A stretch of DNA of 63,940 nt from Chloroflexota bacterium (GCA_016179845.1 JACPCK010000014.1:1-63940); one strand, 5' to 3'. Shown: positions 1 through 7,757, counted from the stretch's first letter. Made by a program: numbers and translations. The notes: generated by a model from the sequence alone, not told the origin.

Positions 1-138
1 GGTGACTCTACCTTCTTCTTTGTCACGCCGCTTTTCATGCTCGTGGCCAGCGTGGTCGGGAGCGTCTTGGGAGGACGTATGTCGGTGCAAAGGCGGAAGG
101 AGAAGCCAGAGGGGTCGAGGGGAGGAGGCCGTGTATAA
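1..138 (+). CDS. C-terminus of a membrane protein (partial, 5' end outside window)
   Basis: The first frame is open from base 1 to a TAA at 136-138. It encodes 45 residues: a hydrophobic stretch (FFFVTPLFMLVASVVGSVLG) that can span the membrane once, then a basic, glycine-rich tail. The stop overlaps the GTG start of the next gene at 131, a typical translational-coupling arrangement, so I read this as the last transmembrane helix of the preceding gene in the same operon. The family cannot be named from this fragment. Confidence is moderate because only 45 codons are visible. Confidence 0.5.
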   Translation, partial: GDSTFFFVTPLFMLVASVVGSVLGGRMSVQRRKEKPEGSRGGGRV

Positions 139-1777
139 GAGGCTCCTGGTGGCTCTGGACAACTCCCCTTACAGCGAGGCGTGCAGCACAGCAGCGGTCT
201 CCCTGGCCCAGGCCTTTGGGGCAGAGGTGATAGGGTGCCATGTGTACGCCGCTCGGATGCATGAGCGCCGGTTTCGCCAGTTGGAGGCGACTCTGCCAGA
301 GGAATACCTGGCGGACAAGGAGCTGGAGCGCCAGCGCACCATCCACGATTCCCTCATCGCTCTGGGTCTCCAACTCATCTCCGAAAGCTACCTGGACACC
401 CTGGAGCGGCGCTGCCAGGAGACCGAGGTCCCTTTCAGTCGCAAGACCCTGGAGGGGAAGAACTGGCAACGCCTTGTGGAGGAGATCAACGGGTCCCGGT
501 ACGACCTGGTGGTGATGGCGGCTCGCGGGCATGGCGCTACCAGGAGTGACACCGTAGGCAGCGTTTGCCAGAGGGTGCTCCGGCGTACCAGGACTGACAC
601 CCTGGTAATCAAGGACACGCAAATATTCCAGGACGGGGCAGGAAGGGGCATCCTGGTGGCCTTGGACGGTAGCCAGGAGGCCTTCGGTGCCCTGGAGGCG
701 GCTCTGGCCCTCGGCAAGGCCTACGGCCGGCCCGTAGAAGCCGTCGCCGCCTATGACCCTTACTTCCACTACGCCGTCTTTCACAGCATGGTTGAGGTCC
801 TCTCCGAAGAAGCGGCCCGCCTTTTCCGTTTCAAGGAGCAGGAGCAACTTCACGAGGAGATCATCGACACGGGCCTGGCTCGTCTGTACCAGGCCCACCT
901 GGAGGTGGCCCAACGCCTCGCCCAGGCCCAGGGCGTGAGCCTTACCACCACCCTCCTCACCGGCCGCGCCGCCGACGAGGTGTTGGCTTACGTCGAAAGG
1001 ACTCACCCTTGGCTCTTACTCTTAGGGCGCATCGGCGTCCACAGCCGCGAGGAAATGGACATCGGTAGCATCACAGAGCACCTGCTCCGCTTCGCCCCGT
1101 GCAACCTCCTGGTAGCTAGCCGCCGCGTGAGCCCGCCCCTGGACCTGTGGAGCGCCTCCACCCTCCGGTGGACCGAGGAGGCCGAGGCTGCGCTGGGGCG
1201 CGTCCCTGAGGAGTACCGGGGCGCTCTCCGCCTGCTGGTCCAGCGTCAGGCCCAGGAGCGGGGGCACACGGTGGTGACCGCCTCCCTGGTAGGGGAGGCC
1301 ATGGCGGTCCTGCGGCCCCGGCCCGAGGAGACCCGGCGCATGGGAGAGGCTGCTCTCTCCGTGGCCGTCAACGCCCTCCGCCGGCAGCCAGGGATGGTCT
1401 ATCTCTGCCGCGCCTGCGGCCATGCTGTCCGTGGGCAGCGGCCTGTGACCTGCCCTGTGTGCCGGAAGAAGGGAGAGGACTTCCTGGAGGTGGACCCCGA
1501 CACCCTGGAGGGCACGGCCCAGGGCCAAGGGGGCATCCAGGAGGAGCAGGCCTTCGACGGGACGATTCTCCGCTGGGCGCGGGCAGCTCTGGGACAGCTC
1601 CGGAGCATCCCCGATCCATATCAGCGCAGCCGCGCCCGACTTCGCGTCGAGAAGGAGGCCCGCTACCGCAAAATCCCTGTCATTACCCTGGAGTTCGCCC
1701 TGCGGCATCTGCCCGAAGCGCCGGGCACCCAAAGGCAGGCGGAGCACCCATCCAGGGCGGAGGAGGCGGGTCCATGA
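131..1777 (+). CDS. Tandem UspA-domain protein with PCP_red-like segments and a zinc ribbon
   Basis: The GTG start at 131 is chosen because GGGGAGGAGG lies just upstream and the product then begins directly with the UspA strand (VYKRLLVALDNS); the frame is open further upstream but does not look coding. It encodes 548 aa. Two universal-stress domains follow each other: the first carries a nucleotide-loop-like GHGATRSDTVGS near residue 140, the second begins ILVALDGS and has GRIGVHSREEMDIGS near residue 300. A helical segment like the PCP_red domain follows (WTEEAEAALGRVP), then a CxxC...CxxC zinc ribbon (CRACGH, CPVCRKK), then a second PCP_red-like segment at the C-terminus. UspA domains usually bind ATP or sense stress. 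The PCP_red domain is known from protochlorophyllide reductase subunits and some radical SAM proteins. The combination is unusual and its function unknown to me. The stop overlaps the next start (ATGA). Confidence 0.8.
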   Translation: MYKRLLVALDNSPYSEACSTAAVSLAQAFGAEVIGCHVYAARMHERRFRQLEATLPEEYLADKELERQRTIHDSLIALGLQLISESYLDTLERRCQETEVPFSRKTLEGKNWQRLVEEINGSRYDLVVMAARGHGATRSDTVGSVCQRVLRRTRTDTLVIKDTQIFQDGAGRGILVALDGSQEAFGALEAALALGKAYGRPVEAVAAYDPYFHYAVFHSMVEVLSEEAARLFRFKEQEQLHEEIIDTGLARLYQAHLEVAQRLAQAQGVSLTTTLLTGRAADEVLAYVERTHPWLLLLGRIGVHSREEMDIGSITEHLLRFAPCNLLVASRRVSPPLDLWSASTLRWTEEAEAALGRVPEEYRGALRLLVQRQAQERGHTVVTASLVGEAMAVLRPRPEETRRMGEAALSVAVNALRRQPGMVYLCRACGHAVRGQRPVTCPVCRKKGEDFLEVDPDTLEGTAQGQGGIQEEQAFDGTILRWARAALGQLRSIPDPYQRSRARLRVEKEARYRKIPVITLEFALRHLPEAPGTQRQAEHPSRAEEAGP

Positions 1778-2163
1778 GAGCCTTCTCACAGACCCTACGT
1801 CCTGACGTTGCCTTGATGGCCCTCTACCTGCTCGCAGGGCTGCCCCTTCAGTGGTGGGCTTACTTCCTGGGGGCCATACCGTTCATGAACTACGGCCCCC
1901 CTCCCTGGCCCAACTTCCCCGCCTACGTCCTGGCTGGCCCACTGGCTGCCTACCTCTTCTGGCGTAGGAGTCCCAGGGCCCGCCTTGCCACCTACACCTT
2001 CCTCACCTTCGATATCCTCCGCTCGGCCCGCCTGGCCCACTGGCTGCCCCTGGTGGTGGACATCGCCATCATCCTCTATCTGCAAACGCCAACCATGCGC
2101 CGGCTCTACCCCTCCATGTGGAGCCGCCGCAAAGCCCTCTGGCGCCCTTGGGCCAGGGGCTAA
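1774..2163 (+). CDS. Small multi-spanning membrane protein of unknown function
   Basis: Starts at the ATG overlapping the UspA gene's stop (ATGA), preceded by GGAGGAGGCGGG, and encodes 129 aa. The product is strongly hydrophobic, with about three to four probable membrane helices (for example LMALYLLAGLPLQWWAYFLG, AYVLAGPLAAYLFW and LPLVVDIAIILYL) and a basic, tryptophan-rich C-terminus. I do not recognise a family. Its place between the UspA/PCP_red gene and the radical SAM gene, with overlapping or nearly touching ends, suggests a membrane partner of the same pathway. Confidence 0.65.
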   Translation: MRAFSQTLRPDVALMALYLLAGLPLQWWAYFLGAIPFMNYGPPPWPNFPAYVLAGPLAAYLFWRRSPRARLATYTFLTFDILRSARLAHWLPLVVDIAIILYLQTPTMRRLYPSMWSRRKALWRPWARG

Positions 2164-2172
2164 GGAGGCGGC

Positions 2173-3462
2173 ATGGAGTATAGGCCCCGCATCGTTTCCT
2201 GGAACATCACCGGCGCCTGCCACCTGCGCTGTGCCCACTGCTACCTGAACGCCCGCCGCCGCTGGCCTGGTGAACTCACCACTGAGGAGGGGCTCCGGCT
2301 CATAGACCAGATGGCCGAGGCGGGGACGGAGATCCTCATCCTCACGGGAGGGGAGCCTCTCTTGCGCCAGGACCTACCGGCCCTGGCCCGTCACGCCGCG
2401 GACCAGGGCATCCACGTGGCGCTGGGCACCACCGGCACCCTCCTCAATCGGGGCCGAGTGCGGGTCCTGAAAGAGAGCGGTGTGGCGGCGGCTGGCATCA
2501 GCATCGACTCCCTGGACCCGGCCAAGCACGACGCTTTCCGTGGCCTCCCGGGAGCCTGGCAGCGGGCCGTCCACGGCATACAGGCGTGCCGCGGAGAGGG
2601 CCTGGAGGTCTTGGTCCACACCACAGCTCTGAAGATGAACCAGCAGGAGATCCCGGACATCATCAAGTTTGCCCACGATCAGGGGGCCCGGGCTTTCCAT
2701 CTTTTCTTCCTGGTATGCACAGGCCGCGGCGAGCGGCTCACGGACCTCTCTTCCCAGGAGTACGAGACCCTCCTCTCTCTCCTCCTCGACCTTCAGGAGC
2801 AGTACCCGGAGATGATGGTGCGGGCCCGGTGTGCGCCGTACATCGGAAGACTGGCTGTTGAACGAGGGGTGCCGCCCATGGGGAGTGCTGGCTGTCTGGC
2901 GGGCACCAGCTATTGCCGCGTATCGCCAGTGGGCGATGTGACCCCCTGCCCCTACTTGCCCACCAGGGCTGGCAATGTCCGGGAAGGGAGCTTCCAGCAG
3001 ATATGGGCCATGTCGCCCGTGCTGACGCAGTTCAGGGTCCCTCAGCGTCGGCTCGGGGGCAAGTGTGGTCAGTGCCCGTTCAGCCAGGGTGAAGACCCTC
3101 TCTGTGTGGGGTGTCGGGCCCGGGCCTTCTCCTTAGCCGGAGATGCCCTTACAGCCGACCCTTGGTGCCTCTATAAGCCGGCACCGGTAGCAGCTCCCCT
3201 GGATGGAAAGGCCGCCCAGGACGGGGGTGCTCCGCCGACCCTTCAGGCCACTGTCGTCTGGACACCGGAGGCCCAGGAGCGGCTGGGCCGGGTACCTTTC
3301 TTCATCCGGGGGCGGGTGAAGCAGTCAGCCGAGACCCATGTTCGTCAGCAAGGGCTTGACCAAGTGACTACCGAGGTCTTGGAGCACCTGCGTCACCGGG
3401 CTTATGGGCATCCAGGAAAAGCGCCAGGTTCTACTTCGACAAACCATACAGTCAAGGAGTAA
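2173..3462 (+). CDS. Radical SAM/SPASM protein with C-terminal PCP_red-like domain
   Basis: Encodes 429 aa from an ATG preceded by AAGGAGGCGGC, nine bases after the previous stop. The radical SAM cluster motif is C16-x3-C20-x2-C23 (GACHLRCAHCYLNA), followed by the GGEP motif (LILTGGEPLLRQDL). A cysteine-rich SPASM-like region occupies roughly residues 235-330 (CLAGTSYC, CPYLP, CGQCPF, CVGCRA), which should hold an auxiliary Fe-S cluster. Residues about 355-412 (VVWTPEAQERLGRVPFFIRG) match the PCP_red domain found at the end of AhbC/AhbD/NirJ-like heme-pathway enzymes. The family does one-electron chemistry on peptides or tetrapyrroles; the substrate here is unknown. The same domain type occurs in the operon's UspA protein. 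Confidence 0.85.
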   Translation: MEYRPRIVSWNITGACHLRCAHCYLNARRRWPGELTTEEGLRLIDQMAEAGTEILILTGGEPLLRQDLPALARHAADQGIHVALGTTGTLLNRGRVRVLKESGVAAAGISIDSLDPAKHDAFRGLPGAWQRAVHGIQACRGEGLEVLVHTTALKMNQQEIPDIIKFAHDQGARAFHLFFLVCTGRGERLTDLSSQEYETLLSLLLDLQEQYPEMMVRARCAPYIGRLAVERGVPPMGSAGCLAGTSYCRVSPVGDVTPCPYLPTRAGNVREGSFQQIWAMSPVLTQFRVPQRRLGGKCGQCPFSQGEDPLCVGCRARAFSLAGDALTADPWCLYKPAPVAAPLDGKAAQDGGAPPTLQATVVWTPEAQERLGRVPFFIRGRVKQSAETHVRQQGLDQVTTEVLEHLRHRAYGHPGKAPGSTSTNHTVKE

Positions 3463-3533
3463 CAGCAGCACTTGTAGTAGGGGAGGCAAGGTGTTCTGTA
3501 TCTAATGGTTCCCACGCTCCCCTTCAGATTCCG

Positions 3534-4133
3534 CTGGTGGAGACGATGCTGAAAGGCCGAGATGGGCAGGAGGTTTCGCGGGAGATGGGTATCGCTTGGC
3601 CTACGCTCAGGAGGCGAATCTCAGACGCCTGTTTGGCCGCTACGACCGATGTGCTACCCAGACCATCGCTGTGAAGTGGATACCGACAGCGAAACAGGGC
3701 AGGATAGACCTGCCATTGCCCAGGAAGAAGGGCAAGTTCTGGGTCTGGACGAATGACGAGGCGGAGGCCTGGCGGCGATGGTTTGCCCTCGGCAAACCTC
3801 AGATGGAGGAAGCCGATGTCGGTTGAGGGGAGGACTCGCTGCACAAGGCAGGGTAGCGAGAAGGCGCTAGCGGGGCTGACGTACCATTACCTGTCTAAGC
3901 TTGTCATGTGGACGTCCACGGTGCTTCAGACGACCAAGAAAGTACTCTGTCTGAAGAGAGGTATCAAGGCTGCGCTTCATGAGCTATCTCGCAGGACTTT
4001 AGCGGGTCCCTTGATGCTGTCTGAAGTGTGCGGTCTGAGGTTCAGTTGCCGAGCTGTTGTCGCTAAGCTCCCGCTAAAGGAGGCACTTGAAGGAGCAACC
4101 TCAGATAGCAGTACACATGTTCTGGTGGAGACG
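3534..4133. repeat. 12-bp direct repeat flanking a ~580-bp gene-poor stretch next to the tmRNA 3' end
   Basis: CTGGTGGAGACG occurs at 3534-3545 and again, in the same orientation, at 4122-4133, where it is the CCA-encoding 3' end of the tmRNA gene. The DNA between the copies has no convincing intact gene. tmRNA 3' ends are common integration targets, so the repeats may be decayed attachment sites. Twelve bases is short, and one copy lies in a possibly coding frame, so coincidence is not excluded. I see nothing else in 3840-4120. Confidence 0.35.
3546..3826 (+). pseudogene. Possible frameshifted remnant of a DNA-binding protein
   Basis: One frame from 3546 gives a helix-turn-helix-like stretch (GQEVSREMGIAWPTLRRRIS) that soon hits a stop. 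An overlapping frame continues to a TGA at 3826 with a credible basic segment (IDLPLPRKKGKFWVW, then EAEAWRRWFAL). Together they look like one small protein split by a frameshift. I do not recognise the family. It lies inside the direct-repeat-bounded stretch downstream of the tmRNA, which fits a decayed mobile element. Support is weak. Confidence 0.25.
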
Positions 4134-4475
4134 GGGGAGAGTCGAACTCCCCGTCCAGAAGACTCCCCGATAGGATATGCTACAGGCTTGTCAGGCCTTT
4201 TATTCTCACCCTCCCCGCTTCGGCCTGCGGAATCAGGGAAGGGCCAGCCTCTTCTTTCTTGGGCCTTACCTCAGAGGCGTCGGGCTAGGCTGCACCCCGA
4301 TTTTGTGTCGCCTGCTTCCCGCCTTCGGGGGAGACGGGGGCAGACGAGCCGCTTCTTAAGCGGCTAGAGCGAATTCGCGCTCGCCAGTTACTTTTTCGCC
4401 GCCTGATTAGCGAGGTGGACGGCACCTCGGCCTGCGATCCTCCAGGGCCATCCCCTGTCGAACCCATGCGTCCCC
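4123..4475 (-). ncRNA. ssrA: tmRNA (ssrA), one-piece, tag GEREFALAA
   Basis: On the minus strand the 5' end GGGGACGCATGGGTTCGACAG and the 3' end with TTCGA in the T-loop, CGTCTCC, A and encoded CCA form a tRNA-like domain. The acceptor stem pairs over seven positions (GGGGACG with CGTCTCC, one G-U). The reading frame at 4385-4356 (GGC GAG CGC GAA TTC GCT CTA GCC GCT TAA) gives the tag GEREFALAA, ending in the LAA degron typical for ClpXP. Length is 353 nt, normal for tmRNA. It rescues stalled ribosomes together with SmpB, whose gene lies about 480 bp upstream on the same strand. The tag resembles the GERE tag I recall from Dehalococcoides. Confidence 0.93.
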
Positions 4476-4486
4476 AGACACCTACT

Positions 4487-4495
4487 ATTGTATCA
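4487..4495 (-). promoter_or_regulatory. Extended -10 promoter of ssrA
   Basis: On the minus strand, TGATACAAT (extended TG plus TACAAT) lies 12 bases before the mature tmRNA 5' end. No good -35 hexamer is visible, as is common for extended -10 promoters. The same nonamer precedes the S41 protease gene at 6702-6710. Confidence 0.5.
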
Positions 4496-4561
4496 CCATG
4501 AGATGACTTGTGGGAGAGCTGTGTAGTGTGGCGTAAGGGCCTAGTAACGCATCGCCTTGCC

Positions 4562-4761
4562 TTAGCAGGGTGATGAAAAACCCTTTCGACCATCCCACTA
4601 GCCCCCTTTCCTTCGCCAGACTCAGGACAGGCTCTGACCAGGAAGGGGATGGAAATTATATCTGGGGGGACACCCCTTCGGCTCCGCTCAGGGCAGGCCC
4701 CAGACTCCCGCCAATCCCGACTTGTCGGGACTCTGCACTCCCCTTTTTCAGCAGCCTGTTA
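4562..4761. repeat. MITE-like repeat, copy A (about 200 bp, imperfect terminal inverted repeats)
   Basis: The ends are TTAGCAGGGTGATGAAAAA and, inverted, TTTTTCAGCAGCCTGTTA, so the element has imperfect terminal inverted repeats of about 20 bases. The interior contains ATCCCGACTTGTCGGGA and a CTTCGGCTCCGCTCAGGGCAG segment. No transposase is encoded. Copies B (14751-14925) and C (28998-29076) share both ends in opposite orientation, and a partial copy D lies at about 25290-25440. The flanks 4476-4561 and 4762-4927 hold the ssrA promoter and otherwise nothing I recognise. Confidence 0.75.
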
Positions 4762-4927
4762 GATGTCTCTGTGTGGTGGCGGGTCTTGAGCAATGCTACA
4801 AATGGGGCTGAATGGATATTGTAGACATTGTTGGGTGGAGGATTACTTCGGGCACAAGGAAGATGGGATGAGAGGGCTCGTTCAGTCCGAGCGCCGTAAT
4901 AGCTCCCGTCCCTTACCCTTACGCCAG

Positions 4928-4953
4928 GAGCGGGGCGCCTAGGCGCCCCGCTC
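4928..4953. terminator. Perfect 26-bp palindrome after smpB, probable terminator
   Basis: GAGCGGGGCGCCTAGG and its exact complement form a perfect GC-rich palindrome immediately after the smpB stop codon. On the minus strand no T-run follows, while the plus strand reads into TTATTCT. It probably ends the ctp-smpB transcript or shields the mRNA 3' end. Confidence 0.55.
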
Positions 4954-5445
4954 TTATTCTCTATGTTGTTTCAATGTCCGCTGAGTCTCTTGCCGGGCTT
5001 CTCTCTCGGCCATGACACGGCGTTTGTCATAGAGTTTCTTGCCCTGGGCCACGCCCAGCTCTACCTTAGCCCGGTGCCTCTTGATGTAGAGCTTCAATGG
5101 CACCAGAGTAAGACCCTTCTGGTCTGTCTGCTGGGCTAGTTGCAGTATCTGGTTTTTGTGGAGAAGGAGCTTGCGGGGCCTGGTAGGCTCGTGGTTGTGT
5201 ACGCTCCCGGCGTGATACGTGGCTACGTGCATGTTGAACAGCCATATCTGCCCCCCCTCCGGCCTGGCGTAGGACTCCCTCAGATTCACCTTCCCCTCTC
5301 GAATGGATTTGATCTCAGTGCCCTTGAGGACAAGGCCTGCCTCCACCACTTCCAGGATGTTGTAGTCGTAGTAGGCCTTGCGGTTGAGGGCTATCACCTT
5401 CGTTTCAGGCTTCTCCTTAGGCTGTGGGTGGGGATTCTTCGCCAC
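4954..5445 (-). CDS. smpB: SsrA-binding protein SmpB
   Basis: Encodes 163 aa, normal for SmpB. The oligonucleotide-binding core starts at VIALNRKAYYDYNILE and contains the conserved GLVLKGTEIKSIREGKVNL and LLLHKNQI segments. The C-terminal tail (GKKLYDKRRVMAEREARQET) is the basic helix that enters the ribosomal decoding site. SmpB delivers tmRNA to stalled ribosomes, and its partner RNA gene lies just downstream on the same strand. The gene follows the S41 protease gene by only five bases, so the two are probably co-transcribed. Confidence 0.95.
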   Translation of the reverse strand: MAKNPHPQPKEKPETKVIALNRKAYYDYNILEVVEAGLVLKGTEIKSIREGKVNLRESYARPEGGQIWLFNMHVATYHAGSVHNHEPTRPRKLLLHKNQILQLAQQTDQKGLTLVPLKLYIKRHRAKVELGVAQGKKLYDKRRVMAEREARQETQRTLKQHRE

Positions 5446-5450
5446 TTCGC

Positions 5451-6662
5451 CTAGGGCACCACGGCAGTGATGCCCATCTCCTTCTTGAGGACCTCTACGG
5501 CCCTCACCAGTTGGGTGTCTCCTTGCTCGCCGGGGATGGCCTTGACCTCCACGTCGGGTTCCAACCCTGTCTGGTGGATGAGCCTTCCGTTGGGGGTATA
5601 CCAGTAGGCAGTACTGTAGTAGAGCCCTCCGCCGTTGCTGAGTCGGCGGAACAGGTTTACACTACCTTTGCCGAAGGTCTTGACGCCTACCAGCCTGGCC
5701 CTGCCGTAGTCCTGGAGTGCCCCTGCCAACACCTCGCTCCCGCTGGCCGAGAAGCTGTTGACGAGGACGACTAAAGGTAGATTGACGGCCAGGCCCCCTC
5801 CCCTGACGCGCCACTCCTTTTGCTGGCCCTTCCCGTCTACCTCAGACAGGACCACGCCCTCGCGGATGAACTCACTGGTTACATTGACTGTGGTCTCCAG
5901 GAGGCCTCCGGGGTTATCCCGCAGGTCCAGGACAATGCCGGAGGCGCCCTTTGCTCGTATCTCCCTCAGGGCCTGCCGCACGGCATCGTCGGTATTGCCG
6001 TAGAAGATCCTGATTCGCAGGTAGGCGATGTTGTCCTTCATCATGTTCCAGAAGACGCTCTTCAAGGGGATAGTATCCCTCACGATATCCACTTCGACGG
6101 GCTCTGCTGCTCCCAGGTGCAGCACCTTGAGGTGAACCTTGGACCCCTTGGGGCCCCTTATCTTCAGCACGGCCTGGCGGATAGACCAGCCCTCTGTGGG
6201 CTCGCTGTTCACCTCCAGGATCGCGTCGCCGGCCTTCAGGCCGGCCTGTTCGGCTGGCCCTTCAGGGAGAGGCGAGATTATCAGGCGTCCACCCCTCATC
6301 GTAACCTCGGCGCCGATCCCTTCAAACGTCCCCCTGATGTCCTCCTGCTCCAACTGGTAGTCCTCCGGGGGTATGTAGGACGTGTGGGGGTCGTTGAGGG
6401 TCTTTAGTAGCCCCTGGATAGCTCCCTCACTCAGTTCCTTGGGATCAAGCTTTGCCCTGTCTGCGTGCTCGTTGAGGAGGATGCTGTAGATCTCCCAGAG
6501 CGCCCTCATCTCCGCGGGCGCGTCCTGCGGCACAATGATGGAAATAGGTGGAGCCGCGGTGGACATTGCCTCTGGCTGGACTGCAGACCTTGCCCTGCAT
6601 CCAACCGCCACCGCAACCATCAACACTATAAGTAAGAGGCTTAAGGATGCTATCCGTCTCAT
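5451..6662 (-). CDS. Carboxy-terminal processing protease (S41 family), probable lipoprotein
   Basis: Encodes 403 aa. The N-terminus is a signal sequence ending in VAVGC at residue 22, a near-consensus lipobox, so the enzyme is probably membrane-anchored outside the cell. A PDZ domain follows (GRLIISPLPEGPAEQAGLK, then GDAILEVN). The catalytic S41 core includes LDLRDNPGG and SFSASGSEV. By comparison with E. coli Prc the Ser-Lys dyad would be S307 and K332 (GVKTFGKG), with D318. Such proteases trim or degrade exported proteins. It forms a two-gene unit with smpB and diverges from the Ni-SOD gene. Confidence 0.92.
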   Translation of the reverse strand: MRRIASLSLLLIVLMVAVAVGCRARSAVQPEAMSTAAPPISIIVPQDAPAEMRALWEIYSILLNEHADRAKLDPKELSEGAIQGLLKTLNDPHTSYIPPEDYQLEQEDIRGTFEGIGAEVTMRGGRLIISPLPEGPAEQAGLKAGDAILEVNSEPTEGWSIRQAVLKIRGPKGSKVHLKVLHLGAAEPVEVDIVRDTIPLKSVFWNMMKDNIAYLRIRIFYGNTDDAVRQALREIRAKGASGIVLDLRDNPGGLLETTVNVTSEFIREGVVLSEVDGKGQQKEWRVRGGGLAVNLPLVVLVNSFSASGSEVLAGALQDYGRARLVGVKTFGKGSVNLFRRLSNGGGLYYSTAYWYTPNGRLIHQTGLEPDVEVKAIPGEQGDTQLVRAVEVLKKEMGITAVVP

Positions 6663-6701
6663 GGGGCCGCCTTTCCAGGTACCGCTGGGCAGATTAGCTC
6701 T

Positions 6702-6710
6702 ATTGTATCA
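6702..6710 (-). promoter_or_regulatory. Extended -10 promoter of the S41 protease-smpB unit
   Basis: The minus strand reads TGATACAAT about 40 bases before the protease start, identical to the element in front of ssrA. The intergenic space is shared with the divergent Ni-SOD gene. Confidence 0.4.
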
Positions 6711-6806
6711 TAGGGATTCCCTGGGCCCGTCCTTGCTGAGAGGGGCTTGCCGAGAGTAGACTCTTTTTGTACCCTTTGTGTTATCCACCCAGTGAAGGAG
6801 GAAGCT

Positions 6807-7331
6807 ATGAGATTGGCAGCGTTGGCTTTTCGGCTCCTGGATCGGGTCTCCCCTCCTCGGGCGGCGTATGCCCACTGCGACATTCCCTGCGGGATCTATG
6901 ATCCCCACCTGGCCCAGATTGCAGCCCTGAGCACGGTGCGTATGAACCAGCTCATTCAAGAGCTGCCCAAGCCGGGTTCCCCGGCCTCTGCCCAGGAGGT
7001 CGAAACGTACCAGGCGAAGCTTGCGCGCTACATCGCGGTCAAGGAGCACCACGCCGAGCTCTGCAAGCACGAGTTGCGCATCATCTGGGGGGACTATTTC
7101 AAGCCTGAGCACCTTCAGCAGCACCCGGACCTGCACACCCAATTCTGGAATGCCATGAAGCAGGCCTCCAAGGTGCGCCAGGAGGTCAACATGGCGGCAG
7201 CCCAGGAGCTTCTCGCCACTGTCCAGAAGATCGCTGAGACCTTCTGGAAGACCAAGGGCGCCGAAGTCCACCGGCAGCCCTCTCTCCAGACAGGAGGAGG
7301 CGAGCTATTGTATCCTGTCCCAAAGCGCTAG
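6807..7331 (+). CDS. sodN: Nickel superoxide dismutase precursor
   Basis: The ATG at 6807 is chosen because AAGGAGGAAGCT precedes it; an upstream in-frame ATG at 6747 has no RBS. The product is 174 aa. Residues 23-32 (HCDIPCGIYD) are the Ni-hook: after cleavage before H23 the mature N-terminal His, the two Cys (24 and 28) and backbone atoms bind Ni. A leader of 22 residues ends in AYA, so the junction AYA-H looks like a signal peptidase I site. The enzyme dismutates superoxide. No dedicated SodX-type maturation peptidase is encoded nearby. The rest of the protein is the expected helical bundle. Confidence 0.95.
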   Translation: MRLAALAFRLLDRVSPPRAAYAHCDIPCGIYDPHLAQIAALSTVRMNQLIQELPKPGSPASAQEVETYQAKLARYIAVKEHHAELCKHELRIIWGDYFKPEHLQQHPDLHTQFWNAMKQASKVRQEVNMAAAQELLATVQKIAETFWKTKGAEVHRQPSLQTGGGELLYPVPKR

Positions 7332-7418
7332 GGCTGGCTGCTCTCAATAGTCCTGAGTATCAGTCGAGGAGCTTCCGCGACTCCCCCTGTCCATTCCCCT
7401 TACCATGAAAGAGGGGCG

Positions 7419-7446
7419 TTTACAGAAGGGCCCTTGGTACTATACT
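7419..7446 (+). promoter_or_regulatory. Promoter for the Lrp-like gene
   Basis: TTTACA at 7419-7424, a 16-base spacer, and TATACT at 7441-7446, about 50 bases before the ATG at 7496. This is a good sigma-70-type match placed in the 164-bp gap after sodN. Confidence 0.5.
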
Positions 7447-7495
7447 AGTACTCAATGCCTCTGGGTGAGACGAGATTTGGGGCAAGGAGGAACCG

Positions 7496-7723
7496 ATGGC
7501 CGCCAACGCGTATGTCCTCGTCAATGTGGACCCCCCCAGGACAGTGGCGGTATTAGAGAGGCTGAAGGGCATCCCCGGGGCCATCGTCCGGGAGGTGCTG
7601 GGGCCCTACGACATAATTGTGGAGCTGGAGGCAGATACACCGGAGGACGTCACCGCCCTCGTTCGCCACAAGGTAAGGCCGGTCCCAGGGGTCACTGCCA
7701 CTGTGACCTGCCTCTGGATGTAG
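7496..7723 (+). CDS. Stand-alone Lrp/AsnC effector-binding (RAM) domain protein
   Basis: Encodes 75 aa from an ATG preceded by GGCAAGGAGGAACCG. The sequence (AYVLVNVDPPRTVAVLERLK, then GPYDIIVELEAD) is the alpha/beta ligand-binding domain of Lrp/AsnC regulators without the DNA-binding half. Such proteins form oligomers that bind amino acids and may modulate full-length Lrp proteins. Its own promoter is visible upstream. Glycine cleavage genes begin about 2.7 kb downstream, beyond an apparent insertion, so an original link to amino-acid metabolism is possible but not shown. Confidence 0.85.
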   Translation: MAANAYVLVNVDPPRTVAVLERLKGIPGAIVREVLGPYDIIVELEADTPEDVTALVRHKVRPVPGVTATVTCLWM

Positions 7724-7757
7724 GCTACAAAGCACCATAAGGCAGCGTGAGAAGGTA

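Noticed and set aside
2-130. Upstream extension of the UspA gene to base 2
   Set aside because: The extension lacks UspA features and a good RBS, and the alternative frame encodes a clear membrane helix.
3753-4367. 204-codon plus-strand frame
   Set aside because: It runs antisense through the tmRNA gene and has no recognisable protein features.
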